Source: an uncultured Clostridia bacterium
GTDB taxonomy: Bacteria > Bacillota > Clostridia > Christensenellales > UBA1750
DNA: 64,000 nucleotides
Direction: 5' to 3'
Assembly: GCA_904393115.1 (NCBI GenBank)
Contig: CAJFMX010000005.1
Location: forward strand, 1 to 64,000
Below, in pieces: positions 25,090 to 33,270 of this stretch. Numbering within the stretch: the stretch's first letter is position 1; each line of letters begins with the position of its first letter. The notes under the pieces are model-generated. The model ran no database searches and was not told where the DNA came from. It worked only from the letters and a program-made list of their open reading frames with translations. A program made the translations under genes and the position numbers.

Positions 25090-25794
25090 TTATCCTTCCG
25101 TTTCCAGCAGCGCCGGCTCGTACATGGTCAGCACGCGGCAGCGCTCCGCGCCCATCTCGCGCACAAAGTCCATGGGGTCCGCCGTGTTTTCGGCGAACAT
25201 GCCGTAGTGCGTGGGGATGGCGAGCTTGACGTTCAGGCCCTTTGCCAGGCGCGCGGCCTCCTGCGCGCCCATGTTGCCCCACCGCCCGTTGATGCAGGGC
25301 ACGAGGATGTCCGGCGCAAAGGGCGCGGCCTCCTCCTGCAGGCGGGGGTTGTAGAGGGTGTCCGCCGTAAAGTAGGCGGTCTGCCCGCCGGCGCGGACGA
25401 CAAGGCCGATGCTGTCCTCCGTGTGGTCGGCAAAGACGGCGTGCAGCTCCGCGTCGCCGATGCCGAACTCCTCGCCCCGGTCAAAGGACAGGAGCCTGTC
25501 CTCCGGCACGCCCAGGGCGCGCAGGTGCTTGCGGCAGGAGGCCGGCGCGGCGAACAGGTGCGCCGTCAGGTCGATTTTTCGCAGCGTCCCCTCGTCCAGG
25601 TGGTCCATGTGGTCGTGCGTGATGACGAATACGTCCGCGTCGATGGACGCGGGGTCCAGGGGCGCGGGCGCGATGCGCGTGTGCCCGCCGCTCCGCTCGC
25701 AGCTGTCGGACAGATACGGGTCCAGGCAGATCGAGGCGCCGCCGCAGCGGATGAGGAAGCCTCCCTGGCCCAGCCAAACGAGTTCCATTGCCAT
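25090..25794 (-). CDS. MBL-fold metallohydrolase (UlaG-like)
   Basis: A 234-residue metallo-beta-lactamase-fold protein. It begins with MELVWLGQGGFLI and has the metal motif THDHMDHLDEG, then FADHTEDSIGLVV, YFTADTLYNPRL and a late AIPTHYGMF. These place it with UlaG-type (ascorbate-6-phosphate lactonase) and other small-substrate hydrolases; the exact reaction is unknown. I chose the first ATG at 25794 because GGGGGAGG lies nine bases upstream; a second ATG lies two codons later. It is the first gene of the MBL-C39-methyltransferase set. Confidence 0.85.
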   Translation of the reverse strand: MAMELVWLGQGGFLIRCGGASICLDPYLSDSCERSGGHTRIAPAPLDPASIDADVFVITHDHMDHLDEGTLRKIDLTAHLFAAPASCRKHLRALGVPEDRLLSFDRGEEFGIGDAELHAVFADHTEDSIGLVVRAGGQTAYFTADTLYNPRLQEEAAPFAPDILVPCINGRWGNMGAQEAARLAKGLNVKLAIPTHYGMFAENTADPMDFVREMGAERCRVLTMYEPALLETEG

Positions 25795-25828
25795 GCGTGC
25801 ATACCTCCCCCTCAGGCTTCTGCTCAAC

Positions 25829-25834
25829 AGTATA
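25829..25834 (-). promoter_or_regulatory. Probable -10 of MBL operon
   Basis: Minus-strand TATACT with a following GAGCAG leader. No good -35 lies 16-18 bp upstream, so it may be activator-dependent or weak. Confidence 0.45.
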
Positions 25835-25936
25835 CCACACCGCGGGGGTTTGTGCACCGCCCTTTTTTCCTTTCCGCCGCTCCAGGGTGCAAAAACATTT
25901 AACAAAATCCGCCGCTTCTGCGCCTTCCTTCTCCCG

Positions 25937-25965
25937 TTGCCATTTTGCACCGCGCGGCCTATAAT
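25937..25965 (+). promoter_or_regulatory. Sigma-A promoter of the VanW paralogue 2 gene
   Basis: TTGCCA (25937-25942) and consensus TATAAT (25960-25965), 17 bp apart. It gives a leader of about 156 bases before the chosen start. The 333-bp gap between genes (25795-26127) thus holds two divergent promoters and this leader. Confidence 0.8.
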
Positions 25966-26017
25966 ACTAGTATGTCGCAAGAAACGGCATACTGGAAGAG
26001 GGGCGAAAGCGCCGCTT

Positions 26018-26052
26018 CTGCGCCGAAAAAAACGCGCCTTTTTCCGGCGCAG
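26018..26052 (+). promoter_or_regulatory. Leader stem-loop of VanW paralogue 2 gene
   Basis: CTGCGCCG-AAAAA pairs with TTTTT-C-CGGCGCAG around an eight-base loop, with one bulge. It is located in the 5' untranslated leader and has no T-run. A GCCGCTTCTGCGCC repeat occurs at 26011-26024 and exactly 100 bp earlier at 25911-25924. Confidence 0.5.
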
Positions 26053-26127
26053 GGCTGCAACGTTTGCAGGCTCTGCGTCGTGATAATTATTGGTATTTTC
26101 ATGGGAATTCTGGCAGGAGGATGGGGT

Positions 26128-27819
26128 ATGTCAAACTACTACAGCGATGGGCGCGGCCGCTCTACGCAGCCGAGAAGAAGCAACGGTGCACGGGGTCAGT
26201 CCTATTCACGTTCGTCCGGATCGTCCAACCGCGGCTCCGGCCGCGGCGGCAGCAACAAGAAGAAGGGCCGGAATCTCCTGCCGCTGCTCCTGTTGGTGCT
26301 GCTGGTCGTCGTCGGCGTCGTGGCCGGCGTGCAGTACTTTACCTCGCAGCAGGAGGAGGAGCAGCTCCGCCTGCAGGCCGAGGCGCAGGAACAGCAGAAC
26401 GCGGAGAACATGGTTCTCTCGCAGGACACCATTTACGAGGGCGTATCCATCAACGGCATCGCCCTGGGCGGCATGACCAAGGAGGAGGCGGTCAGCGCCG
26501 TGGAGGCCGGTCTCGGCCTTGCGGAGCACACGCTGATGCTCTCCTATGAGGAGAAGACCTACCCGGTACCGCTGCTCACGGGTTCGGACCTTGCGTCCGT
26601 GGTCGAGGAGGCCTACCAGGTCGGCCGCTCCGGAACGCGGGAGGAGAACCTGGCCACCATCGAGGGCCTCGCCGCTTCGCCCGTAAACTTCACGGTCGAG
26701 GCGGGGTATTCCCTCCCGGACATGACGGAGATCCTGGCCGCCTGCGCCGCGGACATCAACACGGACCCGGTCAACGCCACCGTCACGGGCTTTGACGTGG
26801 ACGACACGTCGTTCACCTTCTCGGACAGCCAGGCCGGCCGCACGGTGGACGAGGAGGCGACGCTCGCCGCCGTGCAGGCCGCGGTCGACGCGGGCAACCT
26901 GGACGCCACGGTGGAAATCGTCGTCACCGAGGTCGAGCCGGAGCTGGACGCCGATACGCTGGAATCCAAGTTTGAGCGCCTGGCCACCTACACCACGACC
27001 ACGACCTCCAACTCCAACCGCAACACGAACATCCGCCTGTGCTCCGAGGCCATCAGCGGCGCCATCGTCCAGCCGGGCGAGGAGTTCTCCATCAACAACC
27101 TGACCGGCGAGCGCACCGCGGCCAAGGGCTATAAGGACGCCGCCGTCATCAAGAACGGCGTCTACATCGACGAGCCGGGCGGCGGCGTGTGCCAGGTCTC
27201 CTCCACGCTCTTCAACGCCGTCGTGCGCGCAGGGCTGGAGATCACCGAGCGCCACAACCACACCATCGCCTCCTCCTACGTGCCCCTGGGCGAGGACGCG
27301 GCCATCGACTACCCGGCCAAGGATTTTAAGTTCCGCAACAACTCCGAGGGCCCCGTGGCCGTGGTCATGTCCTTTGACGAGAGCGAAAAGAAGCTGACCG
27401 CCTCGGTCTACGGCATTCCGATCCTGGAGGACGGCGTGACCCTCGACCTGGAGAGCGAGGTCACGGCGACCATCCCCATGCCGGAGCCGACCTATCAGGA
27501 GGACCCGAACCTGCTCTACGGCGAGGAGCTCACCGTGGAGGAGGGCCGCGAGGGCAGCAAGGTCACCACCTACCTCCTCACCCTCAAGGACGGCGAGGAG
27601 ATCGACCGCGAGGTGCTGCACACCTCCTCCTATCCGGCCAAGGCGCCGGTGATGGCCATCAACTCCAACGCCCTGCCGAACACCGCGCCCGACATCCCGG
27701 AGGAGGGCGGCTCGACGGACGGCGGCCTGGAGGAGGGTTCCTCCGAGGACGACGGCGTCTACCTCCCCGAGGAGGGCTCGGACAGCGGTTCGGAGGACTT
27801 CTTCATCCCGGAGGAGTGA
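26128..27819 (+). CDS. VanW-domain cell-envelope protein (paralogue 2)
   Basis: A 563-residue protein. The N-terminal cytosolic region is rich in Ser, Gly and Arg (1-52), followed by a membrane helix (about 54-73). A peptidoglycan-binding-type domain, VanW domain (SNRNTNIRLCSEAISG; EPGGGVCQVSSTLFNAVVRA), G5-like segment and acidic Ser/Gly/Glu tail follow. It has the same domain plan as the gene at 21097 but a different N-terminus. I chose the ATG at 26128 because GGCAGGAGG lies seven bases upstream; a longer in-frame reading from 25945 would start upstream of the -10. Envelope role inferred; function unknown. Confidence 0.87.
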   Translation: MSNYYSDGRGRSTQPRRSNGARGQSYSRSSGSSNRGSGRGGSNKKKGRNLLPLLLLVLLVVVGVVAGVQYFTSQQEEEQLRLQAEAQEQQNAENMVLSQDTIYEGVSINGIALGGMTKEEAVSAVEAGLGLAEHTLMLSYEEKTYPVPLLTGSDLASVVEEAYQVGRSGTREENLATIEGLAASPVNFTVEAGYSLPDMTEILAACAADINTDPVNATVTGFDVDDTSFTFSDSQAGRTVDEEATLAAVQAAVDAGNLDATVEIVVTEVEPELDADTLESKFERLATYTTTTTSNSNRNTNIRLCSEAISGAIVQPGEEFSINNLTGERTAAKGYKDAAVIKNGVYIDEPGGGVCQVSSTLFNAVVRAGLEITERHNHTIASSYVPLGEDAAIDYPAKDFKFRNNSEGPVAVVMSFDESEKKLTASVYGIPILEDGVTLDLESEVTATIPMPEPTYQEDPNLLYGEELTVEEGREGSKVTTYLLTLKDGEEIDREVLHTSSYPAKAPVMAINSNALPNTAPDIPEEGGSTDGGLEEGSSEDDGVYLPEEGSDSGSEDFFIPEE

Positions 27820-27854
27820 GCCAAGTTTGCGTTGTCGCCGCTTTCGGGGATGCG

Positions 27855-27882
27855 GGAAGGGGCCTTGAGGCCCCTTCCTTTT
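27855..27882 (+). terminator. Terminator of VanW paralogue 2 gene
   Basis: GGAAGGGGCC-TTGA-GGCCCCTTCC followed by T4. It forms the first hairpin of the repeat element. Confidence 0.8.
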
Positions 27883-28041
27883 GAATCCGCAGCGGCGGCG
27901 TGTACGCCGCGAGGAAGCGGGCCGAAGGCGCGCTTTCCGGTATTCGGCGCGTTGTGCGCGCAGCGCGCGGCGCGCCGAATGTCCCTCGAAACCATGCAGA
28001 CCTGCATGGTTTCGAAGCGCGTCGACTTTGTCGACGCGCGT

Positions 28042-28074
28042 AGCGGCGCAGCCATGCGGCTGCGCCGCTTTTTT
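28042..28074 (+). terminator. Terminator-like last hairpin of repeat element
   Basis: A 12-bp perfect stem AGCGGCGCAGCC with ATGC loop, ending in seven T. It lies directly upstream of the sbcD-like promoter region. Confidence 0.75.
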
Positions 28075-28113
28075 CTTGGGCTGCGAAAAATGGCGCCGCA
28101 GCGCAAAACGTGC

Positions 28114-28119
28114 TATACT
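28114..28119 (+). promoter_or_regulatory. Probable -10 of sbcD/sbcC-like operon
   Basis: TATACT 41 bp upstream of the start codon, with a poor -35 (TGGCGC at 28091) at 17 bp. Confidence 0.45.
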
Positions 28120-28159
28120 GAGAGAAGAGAAAAACAGCGATGCGGCAAGGAGGATCAAC

Positions 28160-29239
28160 ATGAAATTCCTGCACTGTGCGGACCTGCACCTGGGCTGCCC
28201 CGGCGGGGGGGAGCGGATGCGTGCCTTCACCCACATGCTCGCCTTCTGCAAGAGCGAAAAGGTCGAGATCCTGCTCCTTGCGGGGGATCTGTTCGAGGCC
28301 GCGCGCGCGGACGAGCGCACGCGGCGCCAGGTCTTTTCCGCCTTTGCCGAAAATCCTTCGCTCTGCGTCCTGATCGCCGCGGGCAACCACGACCCCATCG
28401 GCCCGGGCGGCAACTACGACGGCCCCCTGCCGGAGAACGTCTACGTCTTTCCGCGGGAGTGGTCCTGCGCGGAGATCCCGGCCTACGGCGCGCGGGTCTG
28501 GGGCGCGAGCTTTGCCTCGGACAGGGAGCCGCCGTTCGCACCCGCCGCGCGCAAGCGCCGCCTGACGCCCGGCCTCTACGACCTGGGCGTGCTGCACGGG
28601 GACCTGACCTCCGCGGACAGCGCCTATCGCCCCCTGCGGCCGGAGCGCATCGCGGAGACCAACGTGCAGTACCTTGCGCTGGGCCACATCCATGCCCGCA
28701 GCGAGGTGCGGCGCGCGGGGCGCACGCTCTACGCCTACAGCGGCTGCCTGCAGGGCCTGGGCTTTGACGAAGTCGGCGAAAAGGGCGCCTACCTCGGCGA
28801 GGTCGGCGAAAACGGCCTCTCCCTCTCCTTTGTCAAGCTCTGCGGGTCCATGACGCTGGAGCGGACGCTCAACGTCACGGGCTGCCGCTCCCTCACGGAG
28901 GTCGCCCTGCTCTACGACCGCACGATCGGTCCCCTGCGCGGGCACCGGCTGCTGCTCACGCTCACGGGCTCGCCCAGCGGGTTCGCCGTGGATGCGCAGG
29001 CGCTCGCGCGGCTGCTCGCGGACCGCGCCGCAAAGATCCGCATCGAGGACGAGACGCGGCCGGAGCTGGACTTCTCCGCCGCCGCGCGGGAGGACACGCT
29101 CCGCGGCGCGTTTGTGCGGCAGATGCAGCGCCGCATCGACCAGGCGCAGGCGGGCGGCGGGGACGCGCGCACGGAGCTCCTCGCGCTGGAGCTCGGGCTT
29201 TCCGCCTTTGAAGGGGAGGTGACGGGCGATGCGGATTGA
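28160..29239 (+). CDS. SbcD/YhaO-like DNA repair phosphoesterase
   Basis: A 359-residue metallophosphoesterase starting MKFLHCADLHLGCPGG. Mre11-type metal motifs are in order: CADLHLG, LAGDLFE, AAGNHDPIG, GVLHGDL and ALGHIHAR. SbcD/YhaO partners an ABC-type ATPase to trim DNA ends and hairpins. The next gene overlaps it by 11 bp and encodes that partner. The ATG at 28160 follows AAGGAGGA. Being placed beside a hairpin-rich repeat is suggestive but unproven. Confidence 0.9.
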   Translation: MKFLHCADLHLGCPGGGERMRAFTHMLAFCKSEKVEILLLAGDLFEAARADERTRRQVFSAFAENPSLCVLIAAGNHDPIGPGGNYDGPLPENVYVFPREWSCAEIPAYGARVWGASFASDREPPFAPAARKRRLTPGLYDLGVLHGDLTSADSAYRPLRPERIAETNVQYLALGHIHARSEVRRAGRTLYAYSGCLQGLGFDEVGEKGAYLGEVGENGLSLSFVKLCGSMTLERTLNVTGCRSLTEVALLYDRTIGPLRGHRLLLTLTGSPSGFAVDAQALARLLADRAAKIRIEDETRPELDFSAAAREDTLRGAFVRQMQRRIDQAQAGGGDARTELLALELGLSAFEGEVTGDAD

Positions 29240-31010
29240 GTCCCTGCACATCGATAAATTCGGCAAGCTCCGCGCGTTCGACCTGGCCTTCCCGGAGGGG
29301 CTGACCATCGTCCGCGGGGACAACGAGAGCGGAAAGACCACGATCCTCGCCTTTTTGCGCGCCATGCTCTACGGCCTCAACGGCAAGTCCGCCTCCATCG
29401 CCCAGAACGACCGCCGCAAGTACATGCCCTGGGGCGAGACGAGCATGGGCGGCAGCCTGCGCCTGACCGACGGCCGCAGCGCCTGGGAGATCGCGCGCGT
29501 CTTTGGCCAGACGAAGAAGCAGGATACGCTGCGCGTCACGGACCTGGCCAGCGGCGAGGCGGTGGAGCTCCCCGCGGGGGACGAGCCGGGCCGCGTGCTG
29601 CTGGGCGTGGACGAGGCAGTCTTCGCGGACACGCTCTACGTCTCCGCGCGGGGGAGCCGCCCCAGCGGGGACGGCGCGGCGCTGACGGACAAGATCCGCA
29701 ACCTCGTGGGCACGGGCTCGGAGGACGTGGACCTGAAGTCCGTCCTGGACCGCCTCCGCGCGGCGAAGAACGCGATCGCGCCCCGCGCCAAGGACAAGGG
29801 CCAGCTCGCCGCCGTGCAGCGGGAGCAGGACGAGGTGCAGCGCGCGCTCCTGGCCAGCGCGCAGGAGCAGCAGGAGCTTGCGCGCCTGCGCGAGCGCGTT
29901 CAGGCGCTCTCCGACGCCTCCGTGCCGGCTGCGGGCCGTGCGACGGCTGCGCTGCGCGAGCGCATCGCGGAAAAGGAGCGCGCCGCCCTGCGCCTTGCGG
30001 ACTACCGCCGCCAGGTGGACGCGCTGGACGCGCGCATCGCCGCCCTGGAGGCGCAGGACCTCCCGGAGAAGGCCGCCGCGGCGGCTGCGGGCCGTGCGAC
30101 GGCTGCGAGCCGCGCGCCCGAGCTCCTCTTCCTCGCGCTGGCCCTCCTCGTGTCCGCGGCGAGCGTCGCGTGCGGCCTGCTGTTTACGAACTATGCCTTT
30201 GCCGGGCTGATCGCGACCGCGGGGCTGAGCGTGCTCTACATGCGCGCCAAGGACGCGCGGGAGGCGGCTGAGGAGGCCTCGGCGGCCGCAGCCGCCGCCC
30301 CTGAGGCCGGGCGGGAGCTCGCCGCCGCCCGGCGGGAGCGCGCCATGTACGTCCAGCAGAGCGAGCGGCTCGCCGGGCAGATCGCCCAGATGGAGGCCGC
30401 CATCGAGGCGGAGATGGCGCCGCCGGACCCCGCGCGGCAGGAGGCGCTCATCTCCGCGCGCGTGGAGCTCGAGGCGCTGGAGAAGCGCGCGGGCGATCCC
30501 GCCGCGCTGCGGGCACGCCTGGCCGCTCTCAAGACGCAGGAGAGCGCGCTCCTGCAGCGCCTGGCCGCCCTGGACATGGCCGAGCAGGCCCTGGGCGAGG
30601 CCGCCCGGGAGCGGCAGCAGGGCTTTGCGCCGGAGCTGGCCGGCCATGTCGAGCGCATCCTCTCGCGCGTCACGGCGGGAAAGTACGCCCGCGCCGCCAT
30701 CTCCCAGAGCCTGGAGATCTCGCTGCAGCCGGGCACCGGCGCGCTGCAGCCCTGGGAGTTCTTCAGCGGCGGCACGGTGGAGCTGATGTACCTGGCGCTG
30801 CGCCTGGGCCTGATCCGCATGCTGGAAAAGCACAGCGGGCCGCTCCCCGCGCTGCTGGACGACCCCTTCGTGCTCCTGGACGACGCGCGCTGCCGCGAGG
30901 CGCTCGGCGTTCTGCGCGACGCCGCGCAGGCCGGCAGCCAGGTGCTCCTGTTCACCTGCCAGGACCGGACGGTCCTGCCCGGCGCAAACGTGCTCGAGCT
31001 CGACCCCTGA
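29229..31010 (+). CDS. Compact SbcC/YhaN-like AAA ATPase with membrane helices
   Basis: A 593-residue RecF/SbcC-like ATPase. Walker A is GDNESGKTT (about 35-43), the ABC signature FFSGGTVELMYLALRLG lies near 512, and Walker B LPALLDDPFVLLDD near 538. Coiled-coil arms flank two predicted membrane helices (about 298-340). B. subtilis YhaN also has a membrane segment, but it is about 960 residues, so this is a short-armed form. An exact 26-bp direct repeat (29926-29951 and 30082-30107) encodes the same AAGRATAA peptide twice, in frame. It overlaps the phosphoesterase gene by 11 bp. Confidence 0.85.
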   Translation: MRIESLHIDKFGKLRAFDLAFPEGLTIVRGDNESGKTTILAFLRAMLYGLNGKSASIAQNDRRKYMPWGETSMGGSLRLTDGRSAWEIARVFGQTKKQDTLRVTDLASGEAVELPAGDEPGRVLLGVDEAVFADTLYVSARGSRPSGDGAALTDKIRNLVGTGSEDVDLKSVLDRLRAAKNAIAPRAKDKGQLAAVQREQDEVQRALLASAQEQQELARLRERVQALSDASVPAAGRATAALRERIAEKERAALRLADYRRQVDALDARIAALEAQDLPEKAAAAAAGRATAASRAPELLFLALALLVSAASVACGLLFTNYAFAGLIATAGLSVLYMRAKDAREAAEEASAAAAAAPEAGRELAAARRERAMYVQQSERLAGQIAQMEAAIEAEMAPPDPARQEALISARVELEALEKRAGDPAALRARLAALKTQESALLQRLAALDMAEQALGEAARERQQGFAPELAGHVERILSRVTAGKYARAAISQSLEISLQPGTGALQPWEFFSGGTVELMYLALRLGLIRMLEKHSGPLPALLDDPFVLLDDARCREALGVLRDAAQAGSQVLLFTCQDRTVLPGANVLELDP

Positions 31011-31014
31011 GCCC

Positions 31015-31055
31015 CCGCGCCCCGGACGCCCGCGCGCCCGGGGCGCGGAATTTTT
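31015..31055 (+). terminator. Terminator of sbcD/sbcC-like operon
   Basis: CCGCGCCCCGG and CCGGGGCGCGG arms followed by AATTTTT. Confidence 0.85.
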
Positions 31056-31080
31056 CCGTGCAGGCTTAGGCGGGATGTGA

Positions 31081-31086
31081 TATACT
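31081..31086 (+). promoter_or_regulatory. -10 element of the second AEC gene
   Basis: TATACT 34 bp upstream of the ATG at 31121. No convincing -35 at the right spacing. Confidence 0.45.
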
Positions 31087-31120
31087 GTCCCTAGAATTCT
31101 CTGCGGAAAGGACGGCGCCT

Positions 31121-32062
31121 ATGGAAAATCTCGCCTTAGCCTTCAACGTGGTCATGCCCCTGTTCCTGATGATGGCGCTGGGGTACTGCATCCGCCTGCT
31201 CAAGCTGGGAGACGAAGCCACGTTCAAGAAGATGAACAACATCGTCTTCCGCGTGTTCCTGCCGATTCTGCTCTTCCACAACGTCATCTCCACCGACCTT
31301 TCCACGGCCTTCAACGGTCCCCTGCTGCTGACGGCGGTCTGCTTTGTCATCGCGGAGTTCGCGCTGTGCATGATCTTCGTGCCCCTGCTGGAAAAGGAGA
31401 ACCGGCGGCGCGGCGTGCTCGTGCAGGGCATCATGCGCTCCAATTTCGTCATCTTCGGCCTGCCGGTGCTGGTCTCCCTCTGCGGGGAGAACAGCAACAC
31501 GGGCGCGGTGTCCCTGGTGATCGCGGTGGTGGTGCCGATGTTCAACGCCTTTTCCGTCATCGCGCTGGAGGTTTACCGCGGGGGCAAGCTCAACTTCTGG
31601 AAGATCGCAAAGTCCGTCGCCTCCAATCCGCTGATCCTGAGCTCGCTGCTGGGCATCGTGCTCCTGGCGCTGGGCGTAAAGCTCCCGGAGGTGATCGAAA
31701 AGCCCTTGTCGGACCTTGCGGACGTGGCCACGCCCTTGGCCCTGGTCATCCTGGGCGCGGAGTTCAGCTTCCGCCAGGTCAAGTCCTGCCTGCGCCAGCT
31801 CGTCCTGGGCGTGACCGGGCGCCTGATCGTCATGCCCCTGATCTTCCTCACCATCGCGATCCTCCTGGGCTTCCGCGGGGAAGAGCTCATCGCGCTGATG
31901 GTGATGCTCGCCGCGCCGCCGGCCGTCTCCTCCTTCACGATGGCCCAGCAGATGGAGGGCGACAGCGAGCTGGCCGGGGGCCTTGTGGTGTTCGGGTCCC
32001 TGTTCGCGGTCCTGACCATGTTTGTCTGGATCTTTGCGCTCAAGAGCCTGATGCTGATCTGA
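31121..32062 (+). CDS. AEC-family permease 2
   Basis: A 313-residue permease of the auxin-efflux-carrier family with about ten membrane spans. It has a conserved NFVIFGLPVLVSLCGE stretch (about 109-124) and a late APPAVSSFTMAQQM motif. AEC proteins move organic anions or other small molecules by secondary transport. The ROK kinase 61 bp downstream suggests, but does not prove, a sugar-related role. The ATG at 31121 has GGAAAGGA upstream. Confidence 0.88.
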   Translation: MENLALAFNVVMPLFLMMALGYCIRLLKLGDEATFKKMNNIVFRVFLPILLFHNVISTDLSTAFNGPLLLTAVCFVIAEFALCMIFVPLLEKENRRRGVLVQGIMRSNFVIFGLPVLVSLCGENSNTGAVSLVIAVVVPMFNAFSVIALEVYRGGKLNFWKIAKSVASNPLILSSLLGIVLLALGVKLPEVIEKPLSDLADVATPLALVILGAEFSFRQVKSCLRQLVLGVTGRLIVMPLIFLTIAILLGFRGEELIALMVMLAAPPAVSSFTMAQQMEGDSELAGGLVVFGSLFAVLTMFVWIFALKSLMLI

Positions 32063-32123
32063 CGGCATCGCGGCGCGCGGCCTGCGCGCACGTCAAACAT
32101 ATCTCTCTTTTAGGGGGTTCAAT

Positions 32124-33080
32124 ATGATCACGCTTTCCCTGGACATCGGCGGCACGCGCATGAAGCTCGCGCTGCTGGAGGACGGCAAAATCCTGCTGGA
32201 GCGGATGGTGGAAGCCTACCGCGACGACAAGTATCAAAAGAACCTGGACACGGCCGAGCGCGAGGGCAAGGCCATGATGGCGGAGTTGGGCATCGCCCGC
32301 ATCGACGGCCTGGGCATCGCCTTCCCCGGCCTGGTCAACCCGCGGGACAAGGTCGTGGTCTCGGCCAACGGCAAGTTCGTCGACGCCGTGGGCTACGACC
32401 TCAAGTCCTGGGTGGCGCGCACGTTCGCCTGCCCCTTCATCCTGGACAACGACGCAAACGCCGCGCTCGTGGGCGAGGTCGCCTACGGCTGCGCGCAGGA
32501 CACGCGCGACGTCGTGATGATGATCTTCGGCACGGGCGTGGGCGCCGCCGCCATGATGGACGGCAGGCTCATCCGCGGCAAGCACTTCCAGGCGGCCTGC
32601 ATCGGCGGGCACATGGTCATCGAGGCCGGCCCGGACGCCACGCCCTGCAACTGCGGCAACATCGGCTGCATGGAGGCCAACGCCAGCTCCTGGGCGCTGC
32701 CCCTCTTCGCGCGCAAGGACCCGCTGTTCCCGCAGAGCCTGCTCTCGCGCGTCGAGCCCATCGACTACAAGAACCTCAAGGCCTGCGCGGACGCGGGCGA
32801 CGCGCTCGCCAAGAAGCTCCTGCAGCGCTCCCTGGACTGCTGGAGCGCCAACCTGTGCAACCTGATCGTGGCCTACGACCCGGAGGTCATCGTGCTCTCC
32901 GGCGGCATCTCGCGCATGGGCGAGGACCTGCGCCGCCCCCTGCAGGAGCACATCGACAAGTACGCCTGGACCCCCTGGGGCCATCCGCAGGTGCGCCTTG
33001 CGGAGAAGCCCGAGGCCTCCGTCGTCCTGGGTCTGCACAAGCTCGCCCTGGACGAAATTGCAGGAAATCCTGCGCTTTAG
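32124..33080 (+). CDS. ROK-family sugar kinase
   Basis: A 318-residue ROK kinase. The phosphate-binding LSLDIGGTRMKLAL starts the fold, the catalytic Asp lies in ILDNDANAALVGE, and the zinc motif is CNCGNIGCME. There is no N-terminal DNA-binding domain, so it is an enzyme rather than an XylR/NagC regulator. Glucose, N-acetylglucosamine or N-acetylmannosamine are common ROK substrates; the one here cannot be read. The ATG at 32124 follows AGGGGG. It is probably co-transcribed with the AEC permease. Confidence 0.92.
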   Translation: MITLSLDIGGTRMKLALLEDGKILLERMVEAYRDDKYQKNLDTAEREGKAMMAELGIARIDGLGIAFPGLVNPRDKVVVSANGKFVDAVGYDLKSWVARTFACPFILDNDANAALVGEVAYGCAQDTRDVVMMIFGTGVGAAAMMDGRLIRGKHFQAACIGGHMVIEAGPDATPCNCGNIGCMEANASSWALPLFARKDPLFPQSLLSRVEPIDYKNLKACADAGDALAKKLLQRSLDCWSANLCNLIVAYDPEVIVLSGGISRMGEDLRRPLQEHIDKYAWTPWGHPQVRLAEKPEASVVLGLHKLALDEIAGNPAL

Positions 33081-33121
33081 TGCGCTGAATCTGCAAAAAG
33101 CTTCGCGCCGTTTTTGCGAGG

Positions 33122-33158
33122 AACCCCGGCTTTTGCGAACATTGCAAAAGCCGGGGTT
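33122..33158 (+). terminator. Hairpin downstream of ROK kinase
   Basis: A 15-bp perfect stem AACCCCGGCTTTTGC with GAACATT loop, followed by a weak T-rich run. Its loop carries CGAACATT, discussed under findings. Confidence 0.7.
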
Positions 33159-33242
33159 TGCATTTGTTCGGATTTTCTCCTGCAAATCGCGGGAAAGGCC
33201 GGCAAAAACGATGTTAAATTCCGGGTTTTTTCAGAAAAATCG

Positions 33243-33270
33243 TTGTATTTGCCAAAGTTTCTGCTATAAT
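33243..33270 (+). promoter_or_regulatory. Promoter of guaB
   Basis: TTGTAT (33243-33248) and consensus TATAAT (33265-33270), 16 bp apart. The transcript start would be about 35 bp before the ATG at 33312. Confidence 0.7.

Larger units (their letters stand above)
27838..28080. repeat. Hairpin-rich dispersed repeat, single copy (inverse of the 58.5-kb units)
   Basis: This fills most of the 340-bp gap 27820-28159. It holds five or six consecutive stem-loops: 27855-27878 (with T4), GCGGCG-TGTA-CGCCGC at 27895-27910, ATTCGGCGCG...CGCGCCGAAT at 27942-27980, a 14-bp stem at 27986-28015, GCGCGTCGAC-TTT-GTCGACGCGC at 28017-28039, and an AGCGGCGCAGCC stem with T-run at 28042-28074. The stretch 27891-27960 is nearly the reverse complement of the 58.5-kb repeat unit, including AGCGGCGGCGT and GGCGCGTTGTGCGCGC. 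No protein is supported here. It may be a BIME-like element or structured RNA. Confidence 0.75.
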
